From: Tolypothrix sp. NIES-4075
GTDB lineage: Bacteria > Cyanobacteriota > Cyanobacteriia > Cyanobacteriales > Nostocaceae
Assembly: GCF_002218085.1 (NCBI RefSeq)
Contig: NZ_BDUC01000024.1
Location: 1 to 34,408 of the forward strand
Direction: 5' to 3'
DNA: 34,408 bases
Made by a program: the position numbers and the translations under genes. Position 1 is the first letter of the stretch, and each line of letters begins with the position of its first letter. The notes beneath the pieces are model-generated. The model was given only the letters and a program-made list of their open reading frames with translations. It had not been told where the DNA came from and searched no databases. Below, one piece after another: positions 23,160 through 31,412 of this stretch.

Positions 23160-25946
23160 ATGAGCAGTCTTCTCAAGCAAGTTGTAGCTCAAGTTTCCAG
23201 AACGGTGCCATTGCAGACGGTTTTGATTGTGCCGTTTGTGCTGCAAACTTTGGTGACGGTCGGCTTAGTGGGGTATTTTTCCTTCAAAAATAGACACGAA
23301 GCCATCAACGATCTCGCCAGTCAACTGCGGCGCGAACTGACGAACCGGATCGAAGGCAAACTACAAACCTATACCGAGATACCCTATAACATCAATCGGC
23401 TCAATGCCAGCACCTTCGCTCGGGGAACAATTGACCCTAGCGCAGTCAAAGGTGAGTTTCCACTCTGGCAGCAAATTCAGATTTATCCAATGGTGAGCGA
23501 TATCTACTGTGGCGATCGCAAAGGTTCTCTTCTAGGGGTGCGACGTAGCCCTGGCGATCGCTCAATTGAACTGCGATCGAGTAATGTTGCTACAGATCGT
23601 AAACTCTATGGCTACAGCGTCGATCGCAATGGTCAGCGAGACCAGTTAGTCAGTCAAGGCAACAAACCCTTCGATGCGCGGGTTCGTCCCTGGTATAAAG
23701 CAGCAGTGATGGCAGGCGAACCAGTCTGGAGTGGAATCTATGCCGACTTTGCTAGCCAGTTGCCAACGATTACTGCCAGTACGCCTGTCTATAGCACTGC
23801 CGATCGATCGCTGTTGGGGGTCTGCGCCACCGATGTGTTTTTGCCTAATGAGATGAGCCGTTTTTTGGCGAACCTGCAAATCGGCAAGACAGGCATCGCC
23901 TTTATTTTAGAACGATCGGGACAACTGGTTGCCACCTCCACCGGAGAGGCGATTATCAGTAGTGGGGCGGCGGCAAATCGATTGTCCGCAGTTGAGAGCC
24001 GTAACCCTACTGTACGAGCTACTGCTGCCTATTTGCACGATCGTTTTAGCGATGTGTGGCAGATTCAGACTGCGGAACAGCTTGATTTTAATTTCGATGG
24101 TAGGCGGCAGTTGCTTCAGGTGATGCCATTCAAAGATAATCGTGGGCTGGATTGGCTGATTGTCACGGTGTTGCCTGAATCCGATTTCATGGCAAAGATT
24201 AATCAGAGCATTCACACGACGATTCTGCTTTGTATTGCGGCTTTGCTACTTAGTATTGCGATCTGCATTTTGATTGCCCGATGGATCGTTAAACCGATTG
24301 TCAGCGTCAGTCAATCGGCAAAAGCGCTAGCAGACGGTGCATGGGATCAGACGGTAGAAATTGAGCGATCGGGCGATTTGGGCGAACTGGCTCGATCGTT
24401 CAACCAGATGGCACAGCAACTTCAAATCGCATTTGCCAAAATGCAGTCTTTAAACCAGACTCTCGCCCAAAGTGAAACCCGCCTCCAGAAAATTTTAGAG
24501 TCGGTTCCGGTAGGAATTGCGGTTCTGGACGCAACAGGTCGCCCTTATTACACGAATCAGAAGGCAATCCAACTCTTGGGCAGGGGCGTGCTGCCGTCTG
24601 TCACCCCAGAGCAAATTGCCGAGGTCTATCAACTCTATGTGGCAGGAACCGATCGCCCCTACCCAACTGAACAACTGATGATGATACGAGCGCTAAACGG
24701 CGAACAGGGCAGTGTGGATGATATCGAAATTCACCAGGGGAATCGCATCATTGCGATCGAAAGTTGGGGAACTCCAATTTTTGATGAGTCTGGGAACATT
24801 CTGTATGCGATCGCAGCCTTTCAAGACATCACCGAACGCAAACAAGCAGAGAAGCTTTTAGCAGAATACAATCGCACCCTAGAGCAACAAGTTGCAGAAC
24901 GAACGGCAGCATTGCAGGCAAGCGAAGTAGAGCTACGCGGTGTCTACGACGAGCTTCGCTTACAGGAGCAGGAATTACGACTGATTGCCGACGCTCTACC
25001 TATTCTAATTAGCTACGTAGATACTAATCGGTGTTATCAATTTATTAACCGTACCTATGAGGTTTGGTTCAACCGTAGCCGCGATGAAATTTTGGGCAAC
25101 CCTGTTCGTCAACTGCTCGGTGAGGCGGTTTATCAACGGGTTGAGCCGTATATCAATCAGGTGTTTGCAGGGCAAACGGTAAATCTAGAAACAGAAATCG
25201 CTTTTCCAGCTGGCAAGCGGTGTATCAGCGCCACCTTTATTCCTGATTTTGATGACAATGCTCAGGTGAGAGGTTTCTACAGTCTCATGACAGATATTAG
25301 CGATCGCAAACGAGCTGAACACACTTCTATCTTAGAAGAGCGTAACCGGATGGCGCGAGAAATTCATGATACACTCGCTCAATCTTTCACAGGTATTCTG
25401 CTTCAAGTTGGAGCAGTAACACGAGTGTCGGCGGACATCTCGGAAGCAACCCAGGTATATCTGGAAATGATTGATGAACTAGCACGCACTGGGCTGGCAG
25501 AGGCACGGCGATCTGTAGCAGCACTCCGTCCGCAGCTATTGGAAGAGGGCAATTTAGAGAGCGCCCTGCACCGCCTCGTGAGCCAGATGCGATCGACGAT
25601 CGATACGGTTCTGATTTACGAGACTCAGGGGACAGCCTATTCCTTACCAGCCGATGTAGAGAACAACTTACTCCGAATTGGGCAGGAAGCATTAACCAAT
25701 GCAATCAAATACGCCTGTGCTAGTGAAATTCGGGTTGAGTTAATGTACAGCCAGACACAATGCATCTTACGGGTTAAAGACAATGGACGGGGCTTTGGAG
25801 TGGGTAGCACTCCAGTAAACAGTGGTTTTGGCTTATTAGGAATGAGCGAACGGGCAGAGCGCATTGGTGCTCAACTAGCGATTCAAAGCCAACCGGGACA
25901 GGGAACAGAAATTATTGTCACTATCAATCGAGAGAGAGAATTATGA
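23160..25946 (+). CDS. Membrane-bound sensor histidine kinase (dCache-HAMP-PAS-PAS-HisKA_3)
   Basis: 928 aa from ATG 23160 (the frame opens at TTG 23157). TM1 (about 17-40), a large periplasmic sensor of dCache type (40-350; RPWYKAAVMAGEPVWSGIYA is the usual PDC motif), TM2 (353-378), HAMP (378-428), PAS (446-560), coiled coil ending in QQVAERTAALQ, PAS (607-720), HisKA_3 with phospho-His near 736 (REIHDTLAQSF) and HATPase (GQEALTNAIKYA, GFGLLGM). It senses an external small ligand and phosphorylates the regulator that overlaps its stop by 4 bp. From residue about 440 on it closely matches the giant kinase at 10011, including VPVGI.VLD.TGRPYY and WGTP.FDE.GN, so the two arose by duplication with a change of sensor. 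Confidence 0.95.
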   Translation: MSSLLKQVVAQVSRTVPLQTVLIVPFVLQTLVTVGLVGYFSFKNRHEAINDLASQLRRELTNRIEGKLQTYTEIPYNINRLNASTFARGTIDPSAVKGEFPLWQQIQIYPMVSDIYCGDRKGSLLGVRRSPGDRSIELRSSNVATDRKLYGYSVDRNGQRDQLVSQGNKPFDARVRPWYKAAVMAGEPVWSGIYADFASQLPTITASTPVYSTADRSLLGVCATDVFLPNEMSRFLANLQIGKTGIAFILERSGQLVATSTGEAIISSGAAANRLSAVESRNPTVRATAAYLHDRFSDVWQIQTAEQLDFNFDGRRQLLQVMPFKDNRGLDWLIVTVLPESDFMAKINQSIHTTILLCIAALLLSIAICILIARWIVKPIVSVSQSAKALADGAWDQTVEIERSGDLGELARSFNQMAQQLQIAFAKMQSLNQTLAQSETRLQKILESVPVGIAVLDATGRPYYTNQKAIQLLGRGVLPSVTPEQIAEVYQLYVAGTDRPYPTEQLMMIRALNGEQGSVDDIEIHQGNRIIAIESWGTPIFDESGNILYAIAAFQDITERKQAEKLLAEYNRTLEQQVAERTAALQASEVELRGVYDELRLQEQELRLIADALPILISYVDTNRCYQFINRTYEVWFNRSRDEILGNPVRQLLGEAVYQRVEPYINQVFAGQTVNLETEIAFPAGKRCISATFIPDFDDNAQVRGFYSLMTDISDRKRAEHTSILEERNRMAREIHDTLAQSFTGILLQVGAVTRVSADISEATQVYLEMIDELARTGLAEARRSVAALRPQLLEEGNLESALHRLVSQMRSTIDTVLIYETQGTAYSLPADVENNLLRIGQEALTNAIKYACASEIRVELMYSQTQCILRVKDNGRGFGVGSTPVNSGFGLLGMSERAERIGAQLAIQSQPGQGTEIIVTINREREL

Positions 25947-26575
25947 TGAGCAAATCCACTACGATTCGTGTTCTGATTGTTGATGACCATGCCATTGTCA
26001 GAAAGGGATTGGCAACCATCATTGATTCCGATCCAGAAATGACCGTGATTGCTCAAGCCGAAGATGGGCAACAAGCGATCGCCTTGTTTCGAGAACACCA
26101 ACCCGACATCACGCTAATGGATTTACGTATGCCCAAAATGGCAGGGGTGGATGCCATTCTAGAGATTTGTGCTGAATTTAAGCAGGCCCGGATTGCAGTA
26201 CTCACGACCTATGATGGTGATGAAGACATCTATCGTGGCTTGCGTGCGGGTGCTCACGGCTATCTGCTTAAGGATGCTAAACCTGGTGAGCTTTTGAATG
26301 CGATTCGCGCCATTCATAATGGTCAGAAATATATTCTACCAGAAGTGGGCGCAAAATTATTGCAGCGAATTAGCAATCCAGAACTGAGTGAACGAGAGTT
26401 GGAAGTGCTGCGTTTGATGGCACAAGGAATGAGTAATCAAGAAATTGGGACTGCTTTGACTATTGGTGAAAGTACCGTAAAATCCCATGTGAATCGGATT
26501 TTAAGCAAACTGGGAGTGAGCGATCGCACTCAAGCCGTGATTGTTGCCGTTAAACGCGGGCTTGTCAGTTTATAG
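25943..26575 (+). CDS. NarL/FixJ-family response regulator
   Basis: 210 aa. Receiver with D14-D15 and phospho-acceptor D60 (ITLMDLRMPK), T88, K110 (GYLLKDA); LuxR-type HTH (LSERELEVLRLMAQGMSNQE, IGESTVKSHVNRILSKLGV). ATG 25943 overlaps the kinase TGA (ATGA), so the pair is translationally coupled. Paralogue of the regulator at 15966, nearly identical in the HTH recognition region (STVK-H-NRILSKL), so both may bind similar sites. Confidence 0.95.
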   Translation: MMSKSTTIRVLIVDDHAIVRKGLATIIDSDPEMTVIAQAEDGQQAIALFREHQPDITLMDLRMPKMAGVDAILEICAEFKQARIAVLTTYDGDEDIYRGLRAGAHGYLLKDAKPGELLNAIRAIHNGQKYILPEVGAKLLQRISNPELSERELEVLRLMAQGMSNQEIGTALTIGESTVKSHVNRILSKLGVSDRTQAVIVAVKRGLVSL

Positions 26576-26583
26576 GTTGTACT

Positions 26584-26711
26584 TTAGGGACTTCCAAATA
26601 AAAAAATATTCCAAAACTGACACAAAAATCCTCTTAATCTCTCCTCTCTCTGTGTGCTCTGCGCCTCTGTGGTTCGTTTTTTGGGATAATTTATTCCTTG
26701 GAAATCCCTTA
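26584..26711. repeat. Interspersed MITE-like repeat, about 128 bp
   Basis: Imperfect inverted ends TTAGGGACTTCCAA (26584-26597) and TTGGGAAATCCCTTA (26697-26711). The interior carries CTGTGTGCTCTGCGCCTCTG, the same core as the MITE at 22286 although the ends differ. No clear target duplication. Sequences of this type are common between cyanobacterial genes. Confidence 0.55.
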
Positions 26712-26907
26712 GTTGGAATTAGAATACCAACTTTAGTTGGAGCCAACTCTCCATAGTGAGATGGACTGGTTTACCCATCACTAGCTCATACAAAAGTGTC
26801 AACTCTAAGTGGATGACAAGTGAGAGTCAACTACCTATATTGAAATCATGCAAACACTAACAGCAACTGAGTTGTAAAGTTTAAGTTTGCTTTACCCAAA
26901 CCAAAAA

Positions 26908-27474
26908 ATGGTTTACGATCCCGATCGTAGTTCTTTATTCGTCCCACCTTCAACGCAAGATCATATTCAAGGTGTGTTAAGTGCTGTTGTGGTACTTGTA
27001 ATGTATGGCGACTATGAATGTTTTCAGAGTGCAAACGTCTATCGGTTGATTAAAGTTGCCGGGCAACAATTGAGTGCTTCTTTTGGAGAAAATGGTTTGG
27101 GTTTTATCTTCCGTCATTTTCCCCAAGAACAGATTCATCCTCATGCTCAACGGGCGGCCCAAGCGGCGGAAGCCGCAGCAGATCAAGGACAGTTTTGGCA
27201 AATGCACGAGATGTTGTTTGTCCATCAACAAGAGTTGGAAAACGGTTATCTGGTTGAGTATGCCAATCGTTTAGGACTTGATATTTCTCAATTTTTGCAG
27301 GATTTATCCAGGAGAGTGTATGTCGTTCGCATCAATGCAGATATCGAAGGTGGACTGCAAAGTGGAGTAAAGGCTGCACCCGCTTTGTTTATCAATGGAA
27401 TTCGCTATCTCGATCGCTGGACTCTCGATCAAATAATGGCAGCCATTGTCACTGCAAGCGATCGAGGTTTTTGA
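26908..27474 (+). CDS. DsbA-like protein with degenerate active site (CFQS)
   Basis: 188 aa from ATG 26908 (MVYDPDRSSLFVPPSTQDHI); the frame also offers TTG 26887. Close paralogue of the gene at 22513: VMYGDYECFQSANVYRLIKV, FRHFPQEQIHPHAQRAAQAA, GQFWQMHEMLFVHQQELENG, APALFINGIRY. Where the first copy has CPQC, this one has C-F-Q-S, so the resolving cysteine is gone and the N-terminal CGNCKAEC cluster is absent. It could still form mixed disulfides as a monothiol protein, or serve as a redox-inert binding partner. No signal peptide. It follows the response regulator by 332 bp of repeat-bearing spacer, so the two DsbA-like genes bracket the kinase/regulator pair. Confidence 0.85.
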   Translation: MVYDPDRSSLFVPPSTQDHIQGVLSAVVVLVMYGDYECFQSANVYRLIKVAGQQLSASFGENGLGFIFRHFPQEQIHPHAQRAAQAAEAAADQGQFWQMHEMLFVHQQELENGYLVEYANRLGLDISQFLQDLSRRVYVVRINADIEGGLQSGVKAAPALFINGIRYLDRWTLDQIMAAIVTASDRGF

Positions 27475-27579
27475 TGCTCATCTCAACGAGTATTTCAGTG
27501 GAGAGTAGTTCATAACTTTTATACGGACAACTAGAACCAGAGATTTCAGCAATTTAGCAAGAATACAGAGGCGATCGCA

Positions 27580-28422
27580 ATGATAGTTTTTACATGGAAA
27601 AAAGTTCAAAAATTGTTGCTGTGGTTACTTGCATTTGGTGTTGCTGGTGGGGTATCAATACATTATTCAACATCAGCTATTTCAAAAGAATTACCTCAAG
27701 CGTCCGGCTCTAAACCTGCGATCGTTCTTGTTCATGGGGCTTATGCTGACGGTACATCATGGCAACACGTCATTCCATTGTTGGAGCAGGATGGCTACAA
27801 AGTGACTGCTGTGCAGATTCCGCTCACCTCGCTTGCTGATGATGTCGCAACGACAAAACGGGTGATTGAATATCAGAAGGGTGCTGTTGTTGTAGTTGGG
27901 CATTCCTATGGTGGCAATGTAATCACAGGTGCGGCGGCTAACAATCCACAGGTGAAAGCTCTGGTTTATGTCAATGCTTTCGCACCAGATGTCGGTGAAA
28001 AGACGAGTGATTTGAATAAAAGGTACGCAGCACCTCCAATTAGTACGGCGATCGTGTCTGATGCCGCAAACTTTCTCTATGTCGATCGCGAGAAATTCCA
28101 CCAATTTTTTGCCCAGGACGTATCGAAGGCTGAGGCGCGAGTGATGGCAGCAACCCAAAAGCCGATCGCCAGCGCCGCGTTTGAGCAATCAGTAAGTGAC
28201 ATCGCTTGGAAAACGATTCCTTCTTGGTTTATCGTTACTCAAAGCGATGTCTGACGACAAGCCGCTGCGCGTCTACGCGCCATCAACCCCGAACTTCAGC
28301 GATTTATGGCTAAACGGATTGGTGCTAAGACAACCGAAGTCAACTCAAGTCATGTTCCTTTTATCTCTCATCCCAAAGAAGTTGCCAAAGTGATTGAAGC
28401 AGCAAGTACTGGTGTGAAGTAG
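27580..28422 (+). pseudogene. Alpha/beta hydrolase, interrupted by a repeat insertion carrying TGA
   Basis: ATG 27580 starts a protein with a hydrophobic N-terminus (VQKLLLWLLAFGVAGG, a likely signal or anchor), then AIVLVHGAYADGTSWQHVIP (oxyanion strand), VVVGHSYGGNVI (nucleophile Ser), APDVGEK. The frame ends at TGA 28252-28254 after VTQSDV. In the same frame the rest of the family C-terminus follows: RAINPELQRFMAKRIGAKTT, then the catalytic His in NSSHVPFISHPKEVAKVI, ending at TAG 28420. A 27-bp segment lies between QSD and RAINPEL and brings in the stop. As it stands, translation yields 224 aa lacking the catalytic histidine. Family: salicylate-esterase/haloperoxidase-like alpha/beta hydrolases. 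Confidence 0.85.
28249..28275. repeat. 27-bp interspersed repeat inserted in the hydrolase gene
   Basis: The segment GTCTGACGACAAGCCGCTGC, followed by GCGTCTA, interrupts the hydrolase between the codons for QSD and RAIN. It shares GCAAGCCG-GCGTCTACG with the interior of the MITE at 22286. Its length is a multiple of three, so only the TGA it contains disrupts the gene. Confidence 0.65.
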
Positions 28423-28507
28423 TCTGACAATTATTGAATACACCCATTCCTGACTCATAACACTTCAATGGTTCACACAAATCCAGAATCTTTATCAGAT
28501 TAACATA

Positions 28508-29257
28508 ATGAAAGAACTAGAAGGAAAAATCGCCCTTGTCACGGGTGGCAACAGTGGTATCGGTCTTGCCACAGCCAAACAGTTTGTTGCTGAAGGTGCC
28601 TATGTCTACATCACGGGTCGTCGCCAAGCCGAACTGGATGCTGCTGTGGAAGCCATGGGTAAAAATGTTACAGCTGTGCAGAGCGATGTTTCTAATCTGG
28701 CAGACCTCGATCGCCTGTTTGCCACCATTAAGCTTGAACTTGGACACCTCGATATCATCTTCGCTAATGCTGGAGGTGGACAAATTGCCCCACTTGGAGC
28801 AATCACTGAGGAACACTTTGACAAAACATTCAACATAAATGTCAAAGGTTTGCTGTTCACCGTACAAAAGTCACTGCCACTGTTGCCAGAGGGCGCTTCT
28901 ATTATCCTGAATGCTTCGATTACTTCTATAAAAGGTACGCCAGCATTCAGTGTTTACAGCGCTACTAAAGCCGCCGTGCGATCGTTTGCTCGGAATTGGA
29001 TACTCGACCTCAGAGAACGCAAGATCCGAGTGAATGCCATAAGCCCTGGTGTGGTTCCAACTCCTGGTTACGATCATTTGGGACTGAATGACCAGCAGTT
29101 ACAAGAATTCGTGGACAGCCAAGCCAACACCATTCCACTGGGACGAGTCGGCAAACCTGATGAGATTGCCAAAGCGGTTGTTTTTCTGGCTTCAGATGAC
29201 AGCAGCTTTGTCAACGGCATTGAGTTGTTTGTTGATGGCGGTATGGCACAGATTTGA
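28508..29257 (+). CDS. Short-chain dehydrogenase/reductase (SDR)
   Basis: 249 aa. Classical SDR: N-terminal Rossmann motif VTGGNSGIGLATAK, cofactor-selecting GRRQAELD (Arg pair suggests NADP(H)), NAG motif FANAGGG, catalytic Ser in LNASITSIKG and YSATKAA (Y-x3-K), C-terminal FVNGIELFVDGGMAQI. Length is normal for the family and the fold looks complete. It is 86 bp downstream of the broken hydrolase; orthologous pairs of such hydrolases and SDRs often occur together in stress or detoxification clusters, but the substrate cannot be told. A MOSC-domain remnant follows at once. Confidence 0.93.
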   Translation: MKELEGKIALVTGGNSGIGLATAKQFVAEGAYVYITGRRQAELDAAVEAMGKNVTAVQSDVSNLADLDRLFATIKLELGHLDIIFANAGGGQIAPLGAITEEHFDKTFNINVKGLLFTVQKSLPLLPEGASIILNASITSIKGTPAFSVYSATKAAVRSFARNWILDLRERKIRVNAISPGVVPTPGYDHLGLNDQQLQEFVDSQANTIPLGRVGKPDEIAKAVVFLASDDSSFVNGIELFVDGGMAQI

Positions 29258-29374
29258 AGTGTCCGCACTGGAATTTTCAAAGAGCCAGTTAATGCGAGAG
29301 TGATGGTGCGTGAACTCAATTTAGATGGCGATCGCCAGGGTCATCTCACCGTTCATGGTGGTTTATGTTGCTGA
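29258..29374 (+). pseudogene. MOSC-domain (YiiM-like) protein remnant
   Basis: Directly after the SDR stop, the frame reads SVRTGIFKEPVNARVMVREL, then NLDGDRQGHLTVHGGL, then a stop (29372-29374). TGIFK.PV, LNLDGDRQ and LTVHGG are the hallmark N-terminal motifs of MOSC-domain molybdenum-cofactor-binding proteins. The start and the remaining ~170 residues (with the catalytic Cys) are missing, so this is a fragment. Confidence 0.75.
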
Positions 29375-29422
29375 TATCAATACCTTCCCCAAAAAAAGAG
29401 TATGAACAGAGAGGAGTGATGT

Positions 29423-29512
29423 CAATACTTTTCGGTTAAGGGGAAAAGGAGAAAGAAAAACCTTTTTCCAAAACCCAACTCCAAGTTAAAAATACTTAAC
29501 CGAACAGTATTG
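29423..29512. mobile_element. MITE, 90 bp, with perfect 10-bp target duplication
   Basis: Inverted ends CAATACTTTTCGGTTAAG (29423-29440) and CTTAACCGAACAGTATTG (29495-29512) match at 17 of 18 bases. Identical GGAGTGATGT copies flank it (29413-29422 and 29513-29522). The interior is a purine-rich/pyrimidine-rich stretch with no coding capacity. Same family as the element at 22286. Confidence 0.88.
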
Positions 29513-29613
29513 GGAGTGATGTAGTAAAGATCGGCTGGAATCGTCAAAAAATGACCAAATAAAAAATACCTACCTTTGTAAGGACTTTTATTGAAAAATT
29601 AAGAGGATTGGTC

Positions 29614-30180
29614 ATGGCAGCAATCGATACAGCACCGTTAGAAAACAGCCTGGGATTTTTAGCTTTAGGAGCTTATATTCTCACCTTAATGCCTACGAAT
29701 CTCAGAATCATTTTTCCTCAAATTAAACAAGCAAACCTTCCTAAATGGCTGTTAAAATATCGACGACTTATCGGTATTCTGGCTTTCTGCTTGGCTTTAC
29801 TTCACGCTTCCCTTTTAGTAAAAAAGAGAGACCTTGATTTTTTAGATCCCAATACCTATTGGATTTATATCCAAGGTGTATCTACCTTCATAATTTTTAC
29901 TCTATTGGCAATTACTTCTAATGACTGGAGTGTCAAAAGACTGAAAAAAAATTGGAAGCGATTACATACCCTGACTTACTTAGCTATGTTTCTGCTCACT
30001 TGGCACGTTTGGGACAAAATGTTAGAGCATTGGAGCTATTTAACCCCGATTGGGCTAGTAGGGATTGTCACGACAACCCTTTTATTTCTGATGCGACACT
30101 GGATTGAACATCGGAATAAACAACAAAAAGCGCAAGGAAAAGCGTTCTCATCTCAAATTCCAGAAAAAATTACTCTATAG
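29614..30180 (+). CDS. Ferric-reductase-like transmembrane protein (MsrQ/YedZ-type)
   Basis: 188 aa from ATG 29614, which follows AAGAGGA; TTG 29608 is also open. Five or so hydrophobic helices: LGFLALGAYILTLMP, LIGILAFCLALLHASLL, STFIIFTLLAITSN, HTLTYLAMFLLTWHVW, IGLVGIVTTTLLFLMRHW. Histidines in helix 2 (LLHASL) and in the LHTLTYLAMFLLTWHVW helix are placed as b-heme ligands in the ferric reductase-like domain. MsrQ passes electrons to the periplasmic methionine sulfoxide reductase MsrP; no msrP is adjacent, so the partner is unknown. An inner (plasma) membrane location is expected. The 10-bp-duplication MITE lies just upstream and may have displaced its promoter. Confidence 0.8.
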   Translation: MAAIDTAPLENSLGFLALGAYILTLMPTNLRIIFPQIKQANLPKWLLKYRRLIGILAFCLALLHASLLVKKRDLDFLDPNTYWIYIQGVSTFIIFTLLAITSNDWSVKRLKKNWKRLHTLTYLAMFLLTWHVWDKMLEHWSYLTPIGLVGIVTTTLLFLMRHWIEHRNKQQKAQGKAFSSQIPEKITL

Positions 30181-30257
30181 TACCGCTAGTCTCCGACACC
30201 GTTACGCAGTGGGTGCAAGTCAGATTATTCTCCTACTCGCACAAGGAATGTCCTGTT

Positions 30258-31283
30258 ATGAGATCGAAACAAATTACCTGGAAATCTTCAGCAGCATTGG
30301 CAATCGGTACCCTAACGGTCTTGGTTGGTAGTAGCAGTTGTGTTAGCCTATTGTCTTCCTTCCGAAACGCTAGTGTTGCTACTAGCTCTGTTGCAACCAC
30401 TCAACCCTTACGTTCTCTCCAAGGAAATTCAACTTGGGTTTACGCTCTTGCAATTAGCCCTGATGGACGCTTCCTCGCCAGTGGCAGTTACGATAAAAAA
30501 ATTAAAATTTGGGATCTGCCTAGTAACACCTTACTCCATACTTTAGAAGGACACGGCGATGCAGTGGTAAGCCTTGCCATCAGTCCAGATAGCAAGCTGC
30601 TCGCTAGTGGCAGTTGGGATAACCGGATTAAACTCTGGAATTTAGAGACGGGGCAACTGCTTCGTACCTTAGATGGACATACAGATGATGTAGAAGCTGT
30701 TGCCATCAGCCCCAACGGAAAGTGGTTAGCCAGTGGTAGTGCTGACACAACCATCCGCATCTGGAACGTGCAGACTGGCGTACAAGTTCATCAGTTATCG
30801 GATGGATTGTGGGTAAGAACTGTTGCTTTTAGTCCAGATGGGCAGACCTTAGCTAGTGGCAATGAGGGTGGTACAGTCAAAATTTGGCGGCTCATGGATG
30901 ATGCTGTTCTAAAAACCCTGAATGCTCATTCACAAGCGGTGCGCTCAGTGACTTTTAGCCCTGATGGACGGACTTTAGCGAGTGGCAGTGCTGATAAAAT
31001 AGTCAAACTTTGGCAAATGCCCACTGGTAAATTGTTGCACTCCCTAATTGGACATTTAGGAGTTGTGTGGTCAGTGGCTTTCAGTCCCGATGGCAAGAGA
31101 TTAGCTAGTGGTAGCAATGATAGCACTATCAAGTTATGGGGGTTGCCTGAAGGCAAACTCTTGGAGAATTTGATCGGGCATGAGCGAGGCGTGCGGTCAG
31201 TAGTTTTCAGACCGCATGGAAACATCATAGCCAGCAGCAGTACTGACAAAACCATCAAACTCTGGTCTCTTCCTAAACACTGA
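30258..31283 (+). CDS. WD40-repeat protein with N-terminal signal/anchor
   Basis: 341 aa from ATG 30258 (MRSKQITWKSSAALAIGTLT), preferred over the upstream frame start at 30213 because a typical signal-peptide N-terminus begins here: basic start, hydrophobic core VLVGSSSC and a Cys that might be lipidated. Seven WD40 repeats follow (each a variant of VAFSPDGRTLASGS and IKLWDL), one full propeller. Second WD40 gene in the window; the other (17761/21193) is also TM-anchored and has seven repeats, but repeat sequence and composition differ. Likely an extracytoplasmic or membrane-surface scaffold. It lies 77 bp after the ferric-reductase-like gene on the same strand. Confidence 0.9.
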   Translation: MRSKQITWKSSAALAIGTLTVLVGSSSCVSLLSSFRNASVATSSVATTQPLRSLQGNSTWVYALAISPDGRFLASGSYDKKIKIWDLPSNTLLHTLEGHGDAVVSLAISPDSKLLASGSWDNRIKLWNLETGQLLRTLDGHTDDVEAVAISPNGKWLASGSADTTIRIWNVQTGVQVHQLSDGLWVRTVAFSPDGQTLASGNEGGTVKIWRLMDDAVLKTLNAHSQAVRSVTFSPDGRTLASGSADKIVKLWQMPTGKLLHSLIGHLGVVWSVAFSPDGKRLASGSNDSTIKLWGLPEGKLLENLIGHERGVRSVVFRPHGNIIASSSTDKTIKLWSLPKH

Positions 31284-31412
31284 CAAGAAGCTTTCAGAAA
31301 CAATATCGACCGCTCTAGCGAATCCAAACCCGCGAATAAGAACCTAGTAACAGCTTAATTGTTTGCTACTCCGATTTTTCCATCCATCGTAACGATATCT
31401 GAGGAGATCGAC

